From Arundinibacter roseus (GTDB lineage Bacteria; Bacteroidota; Bacteroidia; Cytophagales; Spirosomataceae), in contig NZ_SMJU01000006.1 in the NCBI RefSeq assembly GCF_004348825.1, forward strand, positions 1 through 64,000: a stretch of DNA of 64,000 nt, written 5' to 3'. The stretch's first letter is position 1. The number at the start of each line of letters is the position of its first letter. Below the pieces are notes generated by a model. It saw nothing but the letters and a program-made list of their open reading frames with translations, was not told the origin of the DNA and ran no database searches. The position numbers were made by a program, and so were the translations under genes. Below, piece by piece: positions 43,509 through 53,234 of this stretch.

Positions 43509-45710
43509 ATGTCAACGCCCATCTCTGAACCGCTCTTGCTGACCTCAGCACAGGAAATTGAAGGAAACCTGGTTTTGCTCAGCGGCTCGTTCCCAACCGA
43601 TCTGCCGGGTTCGGTGTACGTGGTTTATCAAGTCGGAAGTGTAAACTCAGAGGGTTTGCCGTACCCGGCTTTGTTGCCCGACGGAAGGCCCAATCCCGAA
43701 TACGGTTCGGCGATTATGAGTGGCGACGGAATGGTGATGAAACTGGATTTTGGAAGTACGCCAACGATCCGGACGCTATTGATGAAAACCCCCTGTTATT
43801 ACGCCGATTTTGCCACCCGAAATGGCACGGCTGAATCACACGCGGATTGGGGAATGCTGCGGTTCCATAATTTTGGTATTTCCCGAATGTCGCTGATGCT
43901 CGGAGCCCGCAATCCACTGAATACGTCCGTAACGCCCGCTCAGTTTGGCACCGACCCGGCGGTGCTTATCGCTGCTTATGATGTAGGCCGCCCCTACATT
44001 CTTGATCCGGTTTCGCTTGATTTAAAGACTGTTATTGGCCAAAATAGCGAATGGATAACCGGCACTCCTGCCAAAGTTCCCTGGCCTTTTGAGCTCATAG
44101 AGTCTACGGCACACCCCTGTTTTGACCCACATACACAAGAACTTTTTACGGTCAATTATTCGCACATCCAACCGTCTTCGGTACTGCACGACCGCACGCT
44201 TCATCATTTACAGCATTCGCGGGAAACGTTCAGGGAAAAATTGTTGGACCTGATGCACACGCATCAGCACAATTCCGATCAGGAGGCAGTCAGACAGCGG
44301 GTTGTATCTTTTTTTGAAAATCTGGATGAGGAATTGTCGGGTGAAGTTTCAGCTAATTCTACAAATATTTTTACCCGAATTATTCAATGGTTTAAAAATT
44401 TGTTTCACAAAAAGGAGCCTGAAACAGCCTCTGGTGCAGTGGTGAAGCTCATGCGTTTTGATGGTAAAAATCCCTGGCAACAGTGGACGCTGCACGATCA
44501 GTTTGGGCAGGAATTATTGATCAAAAACTGCATGCATCAAACCGGTCTTACGCAGGATTACATCATTTTGCAGGATTCTTCTTTTAAGTTTTCTACCGAA
44601 CTATTGTTCACAAATCCGTTTCCCGAACACCTCGAACTTGAACGCTTTCTACGCAAAGCGCTGGCTACAACTATGCTGCCCTATACGGAGTGCTACGTGG
44701 TGAAACGAAGTGAGTTAAAACCTGAAAATGCTACCGCAACGGCCTACAAACTCGATAAGCCGTTACCGATTGAAACCATTCATTTTTCGTGCGATTACGA
44801 AAATCCCGGTGGAGAAATTACGCTCTATGGCATTCACAATGCCGCTATGTGCGTAGCTGAGTGGGTGCGTCCGTACGACATTTCGGCCATTACGCGACAG
44901 CCAATTGACCCGGATGTCCTCAGCCTTTTTGCGCTTGGCACAATGGATGTGAGCCGCATTGGAAAATGGAAAATCGATGCTGCTAATTTTATTTTACAGG
45001 AAGAAAAATCTACGCTCCTGGCCGAAACCGGCAACACCAATGCTGCCGATGGACAGCTGGGATTTAATACCTGGACCGTCGGATTATACGCCTTTCGGGA
45101 CATGATTTCGGAGAAAACGGCAGTAAAAAAAATCGACCATTTATGGTTTGTTTCGGGCGGACTGGATCCGAAAATGCTAACGCAGTTTATTGAAGATCTT
45201 TACAAAGACTACCCCAATCGGGATGTGCCTTACGTGCAGGTAAAAGAGCTTACCAAAAAAGGATTGCCGTTTAGCCTGAATTATCTTCAAACCGACAGCA
45301 TGTCCTCCCATGCGACGGGGTATTATCAGTTTAAAGAAAACGACTATTTACGCAGCATACAGTTTGTGCCTCGTCAAGCCCCCACGCCCGGACTGGATCC
45401 CGGCCTTGATGGATATTTGGTGTGCAGCATGCAGGTGGCCTATCCACAACCGGACGGTTCCCTGCATCGGCAAGGCGAATTCTGGATTTTCAGAGCGGAG
45501 AATATAGCTGCCGGACCTATTTGTACCTGCTATCATCCGGATGTGAAATTTTGTTTTACACTCCATTCTGCCTGGATGAATGACCCGCAATCGGTAACTA
45601 TGAGTTATAATGTTGACGTTCGACAGGATTATGAGGAAATCATTAACCAACTGCCGGACAAAAAAATAATCGAACCATTTTTTGAAAAATACGTCTATCC
45701 ATATTTTTAA
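43509..45710 (+). CDS. Carotenoid oxygenase (RPE65/CCO) family protein, long form
   Basis: 733 residues from the ATG at 43509 (MSTPISEP); an upstream start at 43446 adds a hydrophobic leader of doubtful meaning. The seven-bladed propeller family cleaves carotenoid or stilbene double bonds with Fe2+ bound by four His. Candidate iron-histidine regions are RFHNFGISRM (near 120), ESTAHPCFD (near 200), the IHFSCDYENPGGE block (near 418) and the terminal FTLHSAWMNDP (near 690). The protein is longer than usual (about 480-560 residues); much of the excess is a charged helical segment near 235-305 with HSRETFREKLLDLMHTHQ and IQWFKNLFHKKEPE. Substrate and activity are unknown. It precedes the kinase-cyclase gene by 127 bases. 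Confidence 0.8.
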   Translation: MSTPISEPLLLTSAQEIEGNLVLLSGSFPTDLPGSVYVVYQVGSVNSEGLPYPALLPDGRPNPEYGSAIMSGDGMVMKLDFGSTPTIRTLLMKTPCYYADFATRNGTAESHADWGMLRFHNFGISRMSLMLGARNPLNTSVTPAQFGTDPAVLIAAYDVGRPYILDPVSLDLKTVIGQNSEWITGTPAKVPWPFELIESTAHPCFDPHTQELFTVNYSHIQPSSVLHDRTLHHLQHSRETFREKLLDLMHTHQHNSDQEAVRQRVVSFFENLDEELSGEVSANSTNIFTRIIQWFKNLFHKKEPETASGAVVKLMRFDGKNPWQQWTLHDQFGQELLIKNCMHQTGLTQDYIILQDSSFKFSTELLFTNPFPEHLELERFLRKALATTMLPYTECYVVKRSELKPENATATAYKLDKPLPIETIHFSCDYENPGGEITLYGIHNAAMCVAEWVRPYDISAITRQPIDPDVLSLFALGTMDVSRIGKWKIDAANFILQEEKSTLLAETGNTNAADGQLGFNTWTVGLYAFRDMISEKTAVKKIDHLWFVSGGLDPKMLTQFIEDLYKDYPNRDVPYVQVKELTKKGLPFSLNYLQTDSMSSHATGYYQFKENDYLRSIQFVPRQAPTPGLDPGLDGYLVCSMQVAYPQPDGSLHRQGEFWIFRAENIAAGPICTCYHPDVKFCFTLHSAWMNDPQSVTMSYNVDVRQDYEEIINQLPDKKIIEPFFEKYVYPYF

Positions 45711-45837
45711 CCCACCACAACCTTAAACCTGCATATCCGGTTAAAAGACCTACTCCTGCCATAAACGCATCGGTAAGGTCCAAAGGAGAAGTTGTCAAAA
45801 AGAATAACCCCCTAAAACAAGCCGTTTCAGGCTGTAA

Positions 45838-48800
45838 ATGAATATGTTGACAATTTTACATAAGAAAATTATTTACGAAACTGAATTAACTATTGTCTAT
45901 AAAGGCGTGGTGGAAACTACGGACGATGAGGTAATTGTAAAAACGCCCAAAGGCAGTGATTATTCAGGAATTTACAATGAATATGCTTTATTAAAAGAAG
46001 AGAAATTTCCACTGGGGGTCATTGAAATCGTACATTTTGACGACATCCCATCTTTGGTTCGCAGTTACTTGCCCGGCCTTTCCCTCAAATCATTGATTGA
46101 ACAAGGCGAGTTTGGGCTTGATTTGTTTTTTGACTACGCCCTCGAAATCATTGGGCAGTTGCAGGATATTCACGCCCGAACGATCATTCATAAGGATATT
46201 TCTTCGGTCAATATTATCATTCACACCACGCACAAAACGGCCAGAATCATTGATTTTGAGTCGAGTATCAAGGCACATTATACAACCGTTCCGGTTTTTG
46301 AAGCTACCCGCCGCATTGGCAATTTATCTTATATTTCTCCCGAACAAACCGGTCGAATGAACCGGATTCTGGACTACCGTGCCGACTACTATTCGCTCGG
46401 AATTGTGTTTTTTGAAATGTTGACGGGACAATTACCATTTCAATCGGGTGACATGCTCGAACTTATTCATGGACATATTGCCCGAAAACCTCCTGGAATC
46501 AACGAAATAAACCCCGAAATCCCATCGATTCTTGGCGATCTTGTTGGCAAATTAATTGCTAAAAACGCCGAAGAAAGGTACCAATCCATGCAGGGTTTAC
46601 GGGCAGACCTACTACGCTGTCGTCAGGAATGGATTGATTTTCAAAGAATTGAATCATTTACCTTGGGTCAGTTTGACGTACCGGCCCGATTGTTTATTTC
46701 CCAAAAAATGGTGGGACGTACCTGGGAAAAAGAGCGTATTCTGGATTTGTATGCGCAGGCGGCCGCAGGTGGAAAAGTTTTTCTGACGGTAGGTGGATTA
46801 AGTGGTGTTGGAAAATCGACGTTGATTGGAGAAACGGCAAAACCGCTGACCGAACACAAAGGCTTGATTTTGAAAGGCAAGTTTGATCCGCTTCAAAAAA
46901 ACATACCCTATTTCGCCTGGATTCAGGCAATTGATCAGTTTGCCGACAGCGTTCTGACGGAATCTCCTGAAACATTACAAAACTGGAAACATATCTTTCG
47001 AAACTCTTTGCAGGATTTGGAGGGAATTTTGGTACAGCTCGTTCCAAAAATGGGGAAAATTGTGGGGCCCGTTCCGGCTGTTTCAACGCTGAATGCACTG
47101 GAAATCAAAAATAGGCTGCAATATGTTTTGGGCTTATTTTTGTCACTTTTGGCCAATGCTCAACATCCGCTCCTGCTTTTTCTGGACGATTGGCAGTGGG
47201 CCGATGATGACTCGATTCGCCTTTTGGAAAGCATACGATTAAACCCCGCTCTGAGTCATATCATGCTGGTGGTGGCCTACCGAAGCAACGAAATTGACGC
47301 TGTGCACTCTTTTTATCCAATACTTAAAAAGTCACAGGAAGAAGCGGAATCCTCCGTTTTTTTGACTGAACACCTGCACGTGGAGGCGATTTCCGAAGCC
47401 GATACGGAAGAACTGATTCGGAATACGTTACCCGAAACACAACAGAATCCTGATACTTTATCAGCCATTCTTTATTCAAAAACGCAGGGAAACCCATTTT
47501 TTATCGGGCAGTTTCTGAACCTGCTATACGACCGCAATCTGCTTTGGCTCGATAGTACCACGCATCTTTGGACCTGGGATTTGCCCGCTATTCAGGCGTT
47601 GGCCATTTCGGATAATGTCGTCGAAATAATTCTCCAAAAAATCTCCGGCCTGACCCCCACCACCCGACACGGCCTGACGGTGGCCTCTGCTATTGGCAAT
47701 ACTTTCGGTGTGGCCCAAACGGCAGAACTACTGGATCTCAATCCTGCTGACCTGCATCGTTTGCTTTGGCCGGCTATTCAGAATACCTGTATTTTACCAA
47801 CCCGCGCTGACTATAAATTTATACCCGAATTTTATGAATCACAACAAACTGACGTGCAGTTTCGGTTTGCGCATGATCGAATTCAGCAAACCCTATACGG
47901 TGAAATTGACTCGTCACAACGTGAAGAATTACATTTCAAAATAGGTATGCGACTGGCACAAGGCCCCGATGCAGAAAACCGAATTCTGGAAGCAGCAAAT
48001 CATTTTCTCACCTCCGAATCGCTGTTATCAGCTGCTTCTGAGCGTACTTTCATTGGGCAGCTCCTACAAAAAGCCGGTTATTTGGCCTACCGTTCCGCAG
48101 CGTTCGGCAATGCTTTTCACTATTGGGCACTTTGGGAAAAATTGCTTCTGGAACCTGCCCGTGAAGATTTGCCAACCTATCGTCATTTGATCGAGACATC
48201 CCACCTGAGCGGTCGGAAGGAACTTTCGCAAAAATATGAACAAAAAGCGCTGGCACTTTGCCTCACGCAGGAAGAGCGGAGTCAGACGTTTGAAATCATG
48301 ATTACGAGCTACACAGCCACGGATCAGTTGGCCGAGGCAATTGCTCTTTCACGCAAGGCTTTGGGCGAGTTGGGTATTAAAATTCCTGAAAAAGCTCAAA
48401 AATGGCAGGTGATTTATCAGGCGATTCGCTCCCGTTTACACTTGCCCGATGCCAAAATTGCAAAAATTGCCCAGGGTCCCGACATGACTGACAGCCGCTA
48501 TACCTGGGCAATGCGGTTGCTGAATGCCTCCTTGTCTTCCTATTTTCTGATCAAGTTTGAAACCTACCCACTGCTTATTTTCAAAATGGTGGATTTGAAT
48601 ACAAAGTACGGCAATACACGGGAAGCAATCACTGGTTTTGGATCGTATGGTTTAATTCTGGCTGGTATTCTCAACGCGCCCGAAAGTGGCTATATGGCAG
48701 GAAAACAAGCCTTGCTTCTCCTGGAAAAATACAAAGCTGAGGATTTGGTGGCTCAGGCTGGTTTTATCGACAGTACGTTCATCGCACACTGGAAGGAGCC

Positions 48801-50910
48801 AATCACCGAAATGGCTACCCGCTGTTTTGAGAATTATCGCAAAGGGCTAAGCAAGGGCGATATCTGGTACTCGGGATGGAATCTGTACATGAGCAATGTT
48901 TTCAGAATTTATGTAGGAGATAAAATGTCGGTTTTATTGAGTTCTTTGTGTGGACAGGAAACCTTCTTTTTGCAGCACAACATCGCCAATTTGGTGCAGA
49001 GAACGCGCTATGAGCGCCATTTCGCTTCCATACTAAGGTATGCGCGTTACTCTGACCCTACGTTTGACTGGCAGTTAATTCTTTCCGGTTTTACCACTAC
49101 GGTTGATCTCACCGCCCTATTTACTTCACATGCCCTGCACACGATATGTAGTCTCTGGATGGGAGATTTTGCCAAAGCCTGGGAAATGTCGCTGCTGACA
49201 GATGCCTACACCGACAGCGTAAAGAGTGTTTTTTCCTACCATTATTTTCAGGCCTATCAGGCAATTTCCGGATTAGCAATTTATGAACAATCCGATCCGG
49301 CAACGCAAAAGAAAATAAGGAAAGTGGTGCAGAAAAATACAAAATTCCTGACCCAGCTTTCAACGCTGCAGCCCGGCAATTACGCCTGGGCGCTGCGGTT
49401 GGTTGAGGCCGAAAGTAAACGCGCTTTCTCCGGTGATTTTGAACCGCAAGCCTACCATGATGCCATCGAAGCGGCACGCCGGGGCGGCATGGTTTTTCCG
49501 GCAGTTTTTTCCCGATTGACACTTTTGCGGGCTTTGCTCAAAACCAATTCTACCGATAGCTACGATGAATATGAAAAACTGAAAGCCGAGCTACTGTATT
49601 GGGAAATGGAAGGTGTTTTGGCAGCATTGCAAGATACGCACAGCATGGCGTTAAGCTCCCGTTCCAGAGTTCGCCCGCAGGTTTCGTCCGGTCGGGCAAG
49701 CCATTCCAGCTACTCGTTACCTTTTGAATTTGATGCACTTACATTTGTTAAGAGCATTGAAGCCCTCAGCGGTGAATTACAACTAGACAAACTTCTCACA
49801 CGACTCATGACGTTTGCACTCGAAAATGCGGGAGCAGATTATGGGTGTTTTCTAATTAGGCGCGGCAACGACTTTGAGCCAGTTATTGAGCGGTATGCCG
49901 ATGGAACAATTGCTACTTCCGAAGAAACAATGTTATCTGCCGTACCGGCGGTTGTCTATAATTTTGTGGTTCAAACGGGAGAAGTTTTACTTCTGGAAAA
50001 TGTATCCGAGGACCCTCGTTTTGGACAGGATCCGGTCGTTAAAAAGTATAAAGACAAATCGTTGCTTTGCGTTCCTTTTATTACAAAAGGAAAAATCAAC
50101 GGCATCATTTACCTCACCAATCGTCTGACTCCGAACGTATTTACTGAACAGCGGGTCGGATTACTCACGCTGTTGGCTGGTCAAATATCTCTTTCCATTG
50201 AGAACGCCATGTTGTATGAAAACATGGAAAATCTGGTCGCAGAACGGACGAGTCAGTTAGAGGAAGAAAAAAAGAAATCGGACCGCTTGTTACTTAATGT
50301 CCTGCCTGAGCAAGTTGCAGACGAACTTAAACGCTCCGGGAAAGCTTCGCCCCGATATTTTGGGCAGGTCACGGTCATGTTTTGTGATTTTAAGGATTTC
50401 ACGCTTTTTGCAGAAATCGAATCTCCTGAAACGTTAATTGAAGAACTGGATTATTGTTTTAAGGCGTTTGACGCAATCATAGGAAAATACGCCATCGAAA
50501 AAATTAAAACCATCGGCGATGCCTACCTATGCGTCAGCGGGTTGCCTCTACCCAATCCTGACCACGCGCTCACCACGGTTCAGGCTGCTATGGAATTACA
50601 ACAGTGGATTAGAGAAGAAACTCAGAAAAGGCAGATAGCCGGAAAGAGTTTTCTGGACCTGCGCATCGGAATCCATACCGGACCCGTGGTGGCAGGTGTG
50701 GTTGGTGCTACAAAGTTTGCCTATGATATTTGGGGAGATGCCGTCAACATTGCCGCCCGCATGGAAGAATCAGGAGTAGGCGGAAGAATCAACATCTCCG
50801 ACACAACCTATGCCCTCATAAAAGACCATTTTTCCTGTGAATATCGAGGTAAAATCGTGGCGAAAAACAAGGGAGAAATTGATATGTATTTTGCCAATCC
50901 GCCCATTTGA
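45838..50910 (+). CDS. Multidomain kinase-AAA-GAF-adenylate cyclase signalling protein
   Basis: 1690 residues. (1) A Ser/Thr-kinase-like domain (1-270) has Lys35, HKD118-120, Asn125, SPE167-169 and Asp183, but its metal motif reads D139-F-E141, not DFG. (2) An AAA_16-type ATPase (about 290-640) has Walker A GVGKST (323-328) and Walker B D450-D451. (3) A long helical TPR-like region runs to about 1290. (4) A GAF domain spans about 1295-1460. (5) A short coiled coil follows. (6) A class III cyclase (about 1508-1688) has metal aspartates D1517 and D1561, Asn1637 and Arg1641; K1557 and D1630 predict ATP as substrate. Cyanobacterial multi-kinases share parts 1-4 but end in a histidine kinase. It is cytosolic, with no membrane segment. 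It is followed by a terminator at 51116. The input signal is unknown. Confidence 0.88.
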   Translation: MNMLTILHKKIIYETELTIVYKGVVETTDDEVIVKTPKGSDYSGIYNEYALLKEEKFPLGVIEIVHFDDIPSLVRSYLPGLSLKSLIEQGEFGLDLFFDYALEIIGQLQDIHARTIIHKDISSVNIIIHTTHKTARIIDFESSIKAHYTTVPVFEATRRIGNLSYISPEQTGRMNRILDYRADYYSLGIVFFEMLTGQLPFQSGDMLELIHGHIARKPPGINEINPEIPSILGDLVGKLIAKNAEERYQSMQGLRADLLRCRQEWIDFQRIESFTLGQFDVPARLFISQKMVGRTWEKERILDLYAQAAAGGKVFLTVGGLSGVGKSTLIGETAKPLTEHKGLILKGKFDPLQKNIPYFAWIQAIDQFADSVLTESPETLQNWKHIFRNSLQDLEGILVQLVPKMGKIVGPVPAVSTLNALEIKNRLQYVLGLFLSLLANAQHPLLLFLDDWQWADDDSIRLLESIRLNPALSHIMLVVAYRSNEIDAVHSFYPILKKSQEEAESSVFLTEHLHVEAISEADTEELIRNTLPETQQNPDTLSAILYSKTQGNPFFIGQFLNLLYDRNLLWLDSTTHLWTWDLPAIQALAISDNVVEIILQKISGLTPTTRHGLTVASAIGNTFGVAQTAELLDLNPADLHRLLWPAIQNTCILPTRADYKFIPEFYESQQTDVQFRFAHDRIQQTLYGEIDSSQREELHFKIGMRLAQGPDAENRILEAANHFLTSESLLSAASERTFIGQLLQKAGYLAYRSAAFGNAFHYWALWEKLLLEPAREDLPTYRHLIETSHLSGRKELSQKYEQKALALCLTQEERSQTFEIMITSYTATDQLAEAIALSRKALGELGIKIPEKAQKWQVIYQAIRSRLHLPDAKIAKIAQGPDMTDSRYTWAMRLLNASLSSYFLIKFETYPLLIFKMVDLNTKYGNTREAITGFGSYGLILAGILNAPESGYMAGKQALLLLEKYKAEDLVAQAGFIDSTFIAHWKEPITEMATRCFENYRKGLSKGDIWYSGWNLYMSNVFRIYVGDKMSVLLSSLCGQETFFLQHNIANLVQRTRYERHFASILRYARYSDPTFDWQLILSGFTTTVDLTALFTSHALHTICSLWMGDFAKAWEMSLLTDAYTDSVKSVFSYHYFQAYQAISGLAIYEQSDPATQKKIRKVVQKNTKFLTQLSTLQPGNYAWALRLVEAESKRAFSGDFEPQAYHDAIEAARRGGMVFPAVFSRLTLLRALLKTNSTDSYDEYEKLKAELLYWEMEGVLAALQDTHSMALSSRSRVRPQVSSGRASHSSYSLPFEFDALTFVKSIEALSGELQLDKLLTRLMTFALENAGADYGCFLIRRGNDFEPVIERYADGTIATSEETMLSAVPAVVYNFVVQTGEVLLLENVSEDPRFGQDPVVKKYKDKSLLCVPFITKGKINGIIYLTNRLTPNVFTEQRVGLLTLLAGQISLSIENAMLYENMENLVAERTSQLEEEKKKSDRLLLNVLPEQVADELKRSGKASPRYFGQVTVMFCDFKDFTLFAEIESPETLIEELDYCFKAFDAIIGKYAIEKIKTIGDAYLCVSGLPLPNPDHALTTVQAAMELQQWIREETQKRQIAGKSFLDLRIGIHTGPVVAGVVGATKFAYDIWGDAVNIAARMEESGVGGRINISDTTYALIKDHFSCEYRGKIVAKNKGEIDMYFANPPI

Positions 50911-51115
50911 GTAATGTTTTAAAACTAAATTAGAAAATTTTATTTTTCTATAAACCTGATAATCAGCCACAAATAAAAAGTAGTAAAAATAATTTATACT
51001 TTTTTTACCGGTATTAAATCTTAAAGCCCCTATTTTACGTACATATTAATGTTGATAGCTTCACAGGCGATTCAATAACATTAATACTAATAACTTAGAG
51101 GGGACGGTAGTGCTT

Positions 51116-51150
51116 AGACCTGTTTCAGATACGAAACAGGTCTTTCTTTT
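51116..51150 (+). terminator. Terminator downstream of the cyclase gene
   Basis: AGACCTGTTTC (51116-51126) pairs with GAAACAGGTCT (51133-51143), followed by a T-rich tract to 51150. It lies 206 bases past the cyclase stop, so a separate short transcript in between is possible. Confidence 0.75.
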
Positions 51151-51169
51151 GTCAAAATTTTTCTAAATT

Positions 51170-51700
51170 TTATTCCTTCCCCCGTTCGCCAACGAAATGA
51201 TGATTTTTATCCTGAAAAAGAACGTTAAAAGAAGTCAATGAACCATAGCAACGCGTAATATACTGCTGCATCGACACCTTCTCCTCGTCCGTCAGACCGC
51301 TGGCATTTAGCCGTTGTTCCAGTACCCGCAGCCGATCCCGAAGCATCACTATTTTGTGAAAGAATGTCTCAATCGGCCACTCCTTATTTTGCAGGCCGGA
51401 CACGCCCGGAGTCAGGATCATGCTGCCGCCCTGCCACTTTTGTCCAAGTGGTACGATTTCACTTACATCCGCCCATTTTTTTAATACCCGGCTCAGGACC
51501 AGTTCAATATCCCGCATACTGACCCTGTCAGTATCAGGAGCTACCGCTTCAATTATATCCATTTGCTCATCATACAGGATAATCAAAACTCCGTGATTGA
51601 CAAAGGAAATTTCATGGCCCTTTATCTGTTGATTAATGACGACTCCTACACCGTAGTCGGGATGTCTGACGCGCGAGCCGATTCCTAATAGTTGGTTCAT
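51170..51700 (-). CDS. Conserved protein with CarD/DUF3553-like N-terminus
   Basis: 176 residues from ATG 51700; an upstream start at 51760 adds a Lys/Cys-rich stretch without family character. The first 45 residues (GIGSRVRHPDYGVGVVI) form a small Tudor-like beta barrel seen in DUF3553/CarD-like and UvrD-tail domains that contact RNA polymerase or proteins. The rest is mainly helical (VMLRDRLRVLEQRLNASGLTDEEKVSMQQYITRCYGSL). I recall unnamed Bacteroidetes homologues. The function is unknown, possibly nucleic-acid related. Convergent with the plus-strand terminator and divergent from the aminotransferase gene. Confidence 0.75.
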   Translation of the reverse strand: MNQLLGIGSRVRHPDYGVGVVINQQIKGHEISFVNHGVLIILYDEQMDIIEAVAPDTDRVSMRDIELVLSRVLKKWADVSEIVPLGQKWQGGSMILTPGVSGLQNKEWPIETFFHKIVMLRDRLRVLEQRLNASGLTDEEKVSMQQYITRCYGSLTSFNVLFQDKNHHFVGERGKE

Positions 51701-51802
51701 GGTTGATTTAATGAGGTTTTGGGCTAAAATAATTAACTTGCTTTTGCAGCAGATTTTCAATTATTGTGCCATTTTTCGTTTCTAACTTTCGCAGGCTTCG
51801 CC

Positions 51803-52960
51803 ATGAAATGTCAAAAAGATCAGTTCAATCTTTCTCCATCGGTTCACTACATCAATTGCGCTACCCGTGGTCCATTCAGCAAAAAAGTAGAAGCTGCTGG
51901 CTATCAGGCTATTCAAAACCTGACACCTTTGATTCATACCCTTACGCCAACTGATTTTTTTGAACCTGTTTGGGAAGTTCGCGCCTTGTTTGCACGTTTA
52001 TTAAATACTTCTGCAACAGGTCGCATAGCCGTAATTCCTTCGGTTTCATATGCCATGAGCGTAGTGGCCTGCAACCTGCCCGCCAAAGCAGGTTTACGCG
52101 CCGGACAGAAAATTTTGCTTTTGGAAGGCGAATTCCCAAGTGATGTATACGCCTGGGAACGGGTAGCCAGGCAGGAAAATCTCTCGATTCAAACCGTGGC
52201 AATGCCTGACACGAAACAATGCGGAGCCGATTGGAACACGGCTATTCTGGAAGCAATTACGCCCGAAACTGCTCTTGTGGTATGCCCGCACGTACATTGG
52301 ATGTATGGCTTTTTGTTTGATCTTCAGGAAATCTCCCGTAAGGCAAAAGCCGTGGGTGCCTGGCTCGTGGTTGATACCACTCAATCCGTGGGAGCACTAC
52401 CATTTGATGTAGAAAAAATTCAACCGGACATGGTTGTCTCGGCGGGCTATAAGTGGCTTATGGGCCCGTATTCGTTGGGGCTAGCGTATTTTGGGGAAGT
52501 ATTTGATGGAGGAATTCCGTTGGAAGAAACATGGATGGCTCGACAGGATAGCCACCTTTTTCACAAACTAACGGATTATCAGGCGCACTATCAGCCCGAG
52601 GCTTTTCGGTATAATATGGGTGAACAATCAAATTTTACCCAAATGCCCATGCTGAAAGTCGCTTTGGAGCAAATTCTTGACTGGAATCCTGCTGAAATTC
52701 AAGCCTATTGCCGAACACTATTTCGGGAAGCGATTCCGGTATTGGAGCAGGCAGGTTTTTGGCTTGAACCGGAAGAATTTCGGGCGGCGCATTTACTTGG
52801 CCTGCGACTCCCGGAGCATGTAAATCCGATGGATCTCCACAAAAAACTGGTAAACCAACAGGTGTATGTTTCTGTGCGGGGATCAGGACTGCGAATTTCA
52901 CCTAATGTTTACAACGACGCAGCGGATGTTCAGGCGCTCGTCAGAGCCTTACTTGATTGA
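51803..52960 (+). CDS. Class V PLP-dependent aminotransferase/desulfurase-like enzyme
   Basis: 385 residues from the ATG at 51803; a TTG at 51764 would add 13 residues of unclear value. PLP fold type I, with Lys217 in SAGYKWLMGPYSLG and Asp in VVDTTQSVGALPFD near 191. The family includes cysteine desulfurases, kynureninases and isopenicillin-N epimerase-like enzymes. The lack of a conserved catalytic-loop cysteine argues against a true NifS/SufS desulfurase. It is cytosolic, and no neighbouring gene points to a pathway. Its stop is 19 bases from the convergent small membrane protein. Confidence 0.82.
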   Translation: MKCQKDQFNLSPSVHYINCATRGPFSKKVEAAGYQAIQNLTPLIHTLTPTDFFEPVWEVRALFARLLNTSATGRIAVIPSVSYAMSVVACNLPAKAGLRAGQKILLLEGEFPSDVYAWERVARQENLSIQTVAMPDTKQCGADWNTAILEAITPETALVVCPHVHWMYGFLFDLQEISRKAKAVGAWLVVDTTQSVGALPFDVEKIQPDMVVSAGYKWLMGPYSLGLAYFGEVFDGGIPLEETWMARQDSHLFHKLTDYQAHYQPEAFRYNMGEQSNFTQMPMLKVALEQILDWNPAEIQAYCRTLFREAIPVLEQAGFWLEPEEFRAAHLLGLRLPEHVNPMDLHKKLVNQQVYVSVRGSGLRISPNVYNDAADVQALVRALLD

Positions 52961-52979
52961 TTTTTAACCCACTACCTTT

Positions 52980-53192
52980 CTATTTCTGCCGGGTAGTATC
53001 GGGCAGTAACGAATCAAGTAACAGTGAATCCTGTAACGGCAGTGCCCCCGGCAGGGCACGGTCGAGCTGCCGGGGTTTGTTCCAGGGAGCAGTAGTGCGG
53101 TTTGCCATGTCGAGGGCAAAAAGCGCCACCACAAGCGTAAAGACGATAAATACAACGATAAATATTTTTCGATTTTTTGCTGGATCAGCCAT
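52980..53192 (-). CDS. Small single-pass membrane protein
   Basis: 70 residues: a short basic N-terminus (MADPAKNRK), one transmembrane helix (IFIVVFIVFTLVVALFALDM, about 10-29) and a hydrophilic tail rich in Leu, Pro and Asp. This predicts an N-in, C-out inner-membrane protein. It lies 42 bases downstream of the SixA-like phosphatase on the same strand, so the two are probably one unit. No family recognised. Confidence 0.65.
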   Translation of the reverse strand: MADPAKNRKIFIVVFIVFTLVVALFALDMANRTTAPWNKPRQLDRALPGALPLQDSLLLDSLLPDTTRQK

Positions 53193-53234
53193 TTTTTTTC
53201 AAAATCAGCGATTCGAGGTCAATCGAACCTTGTT

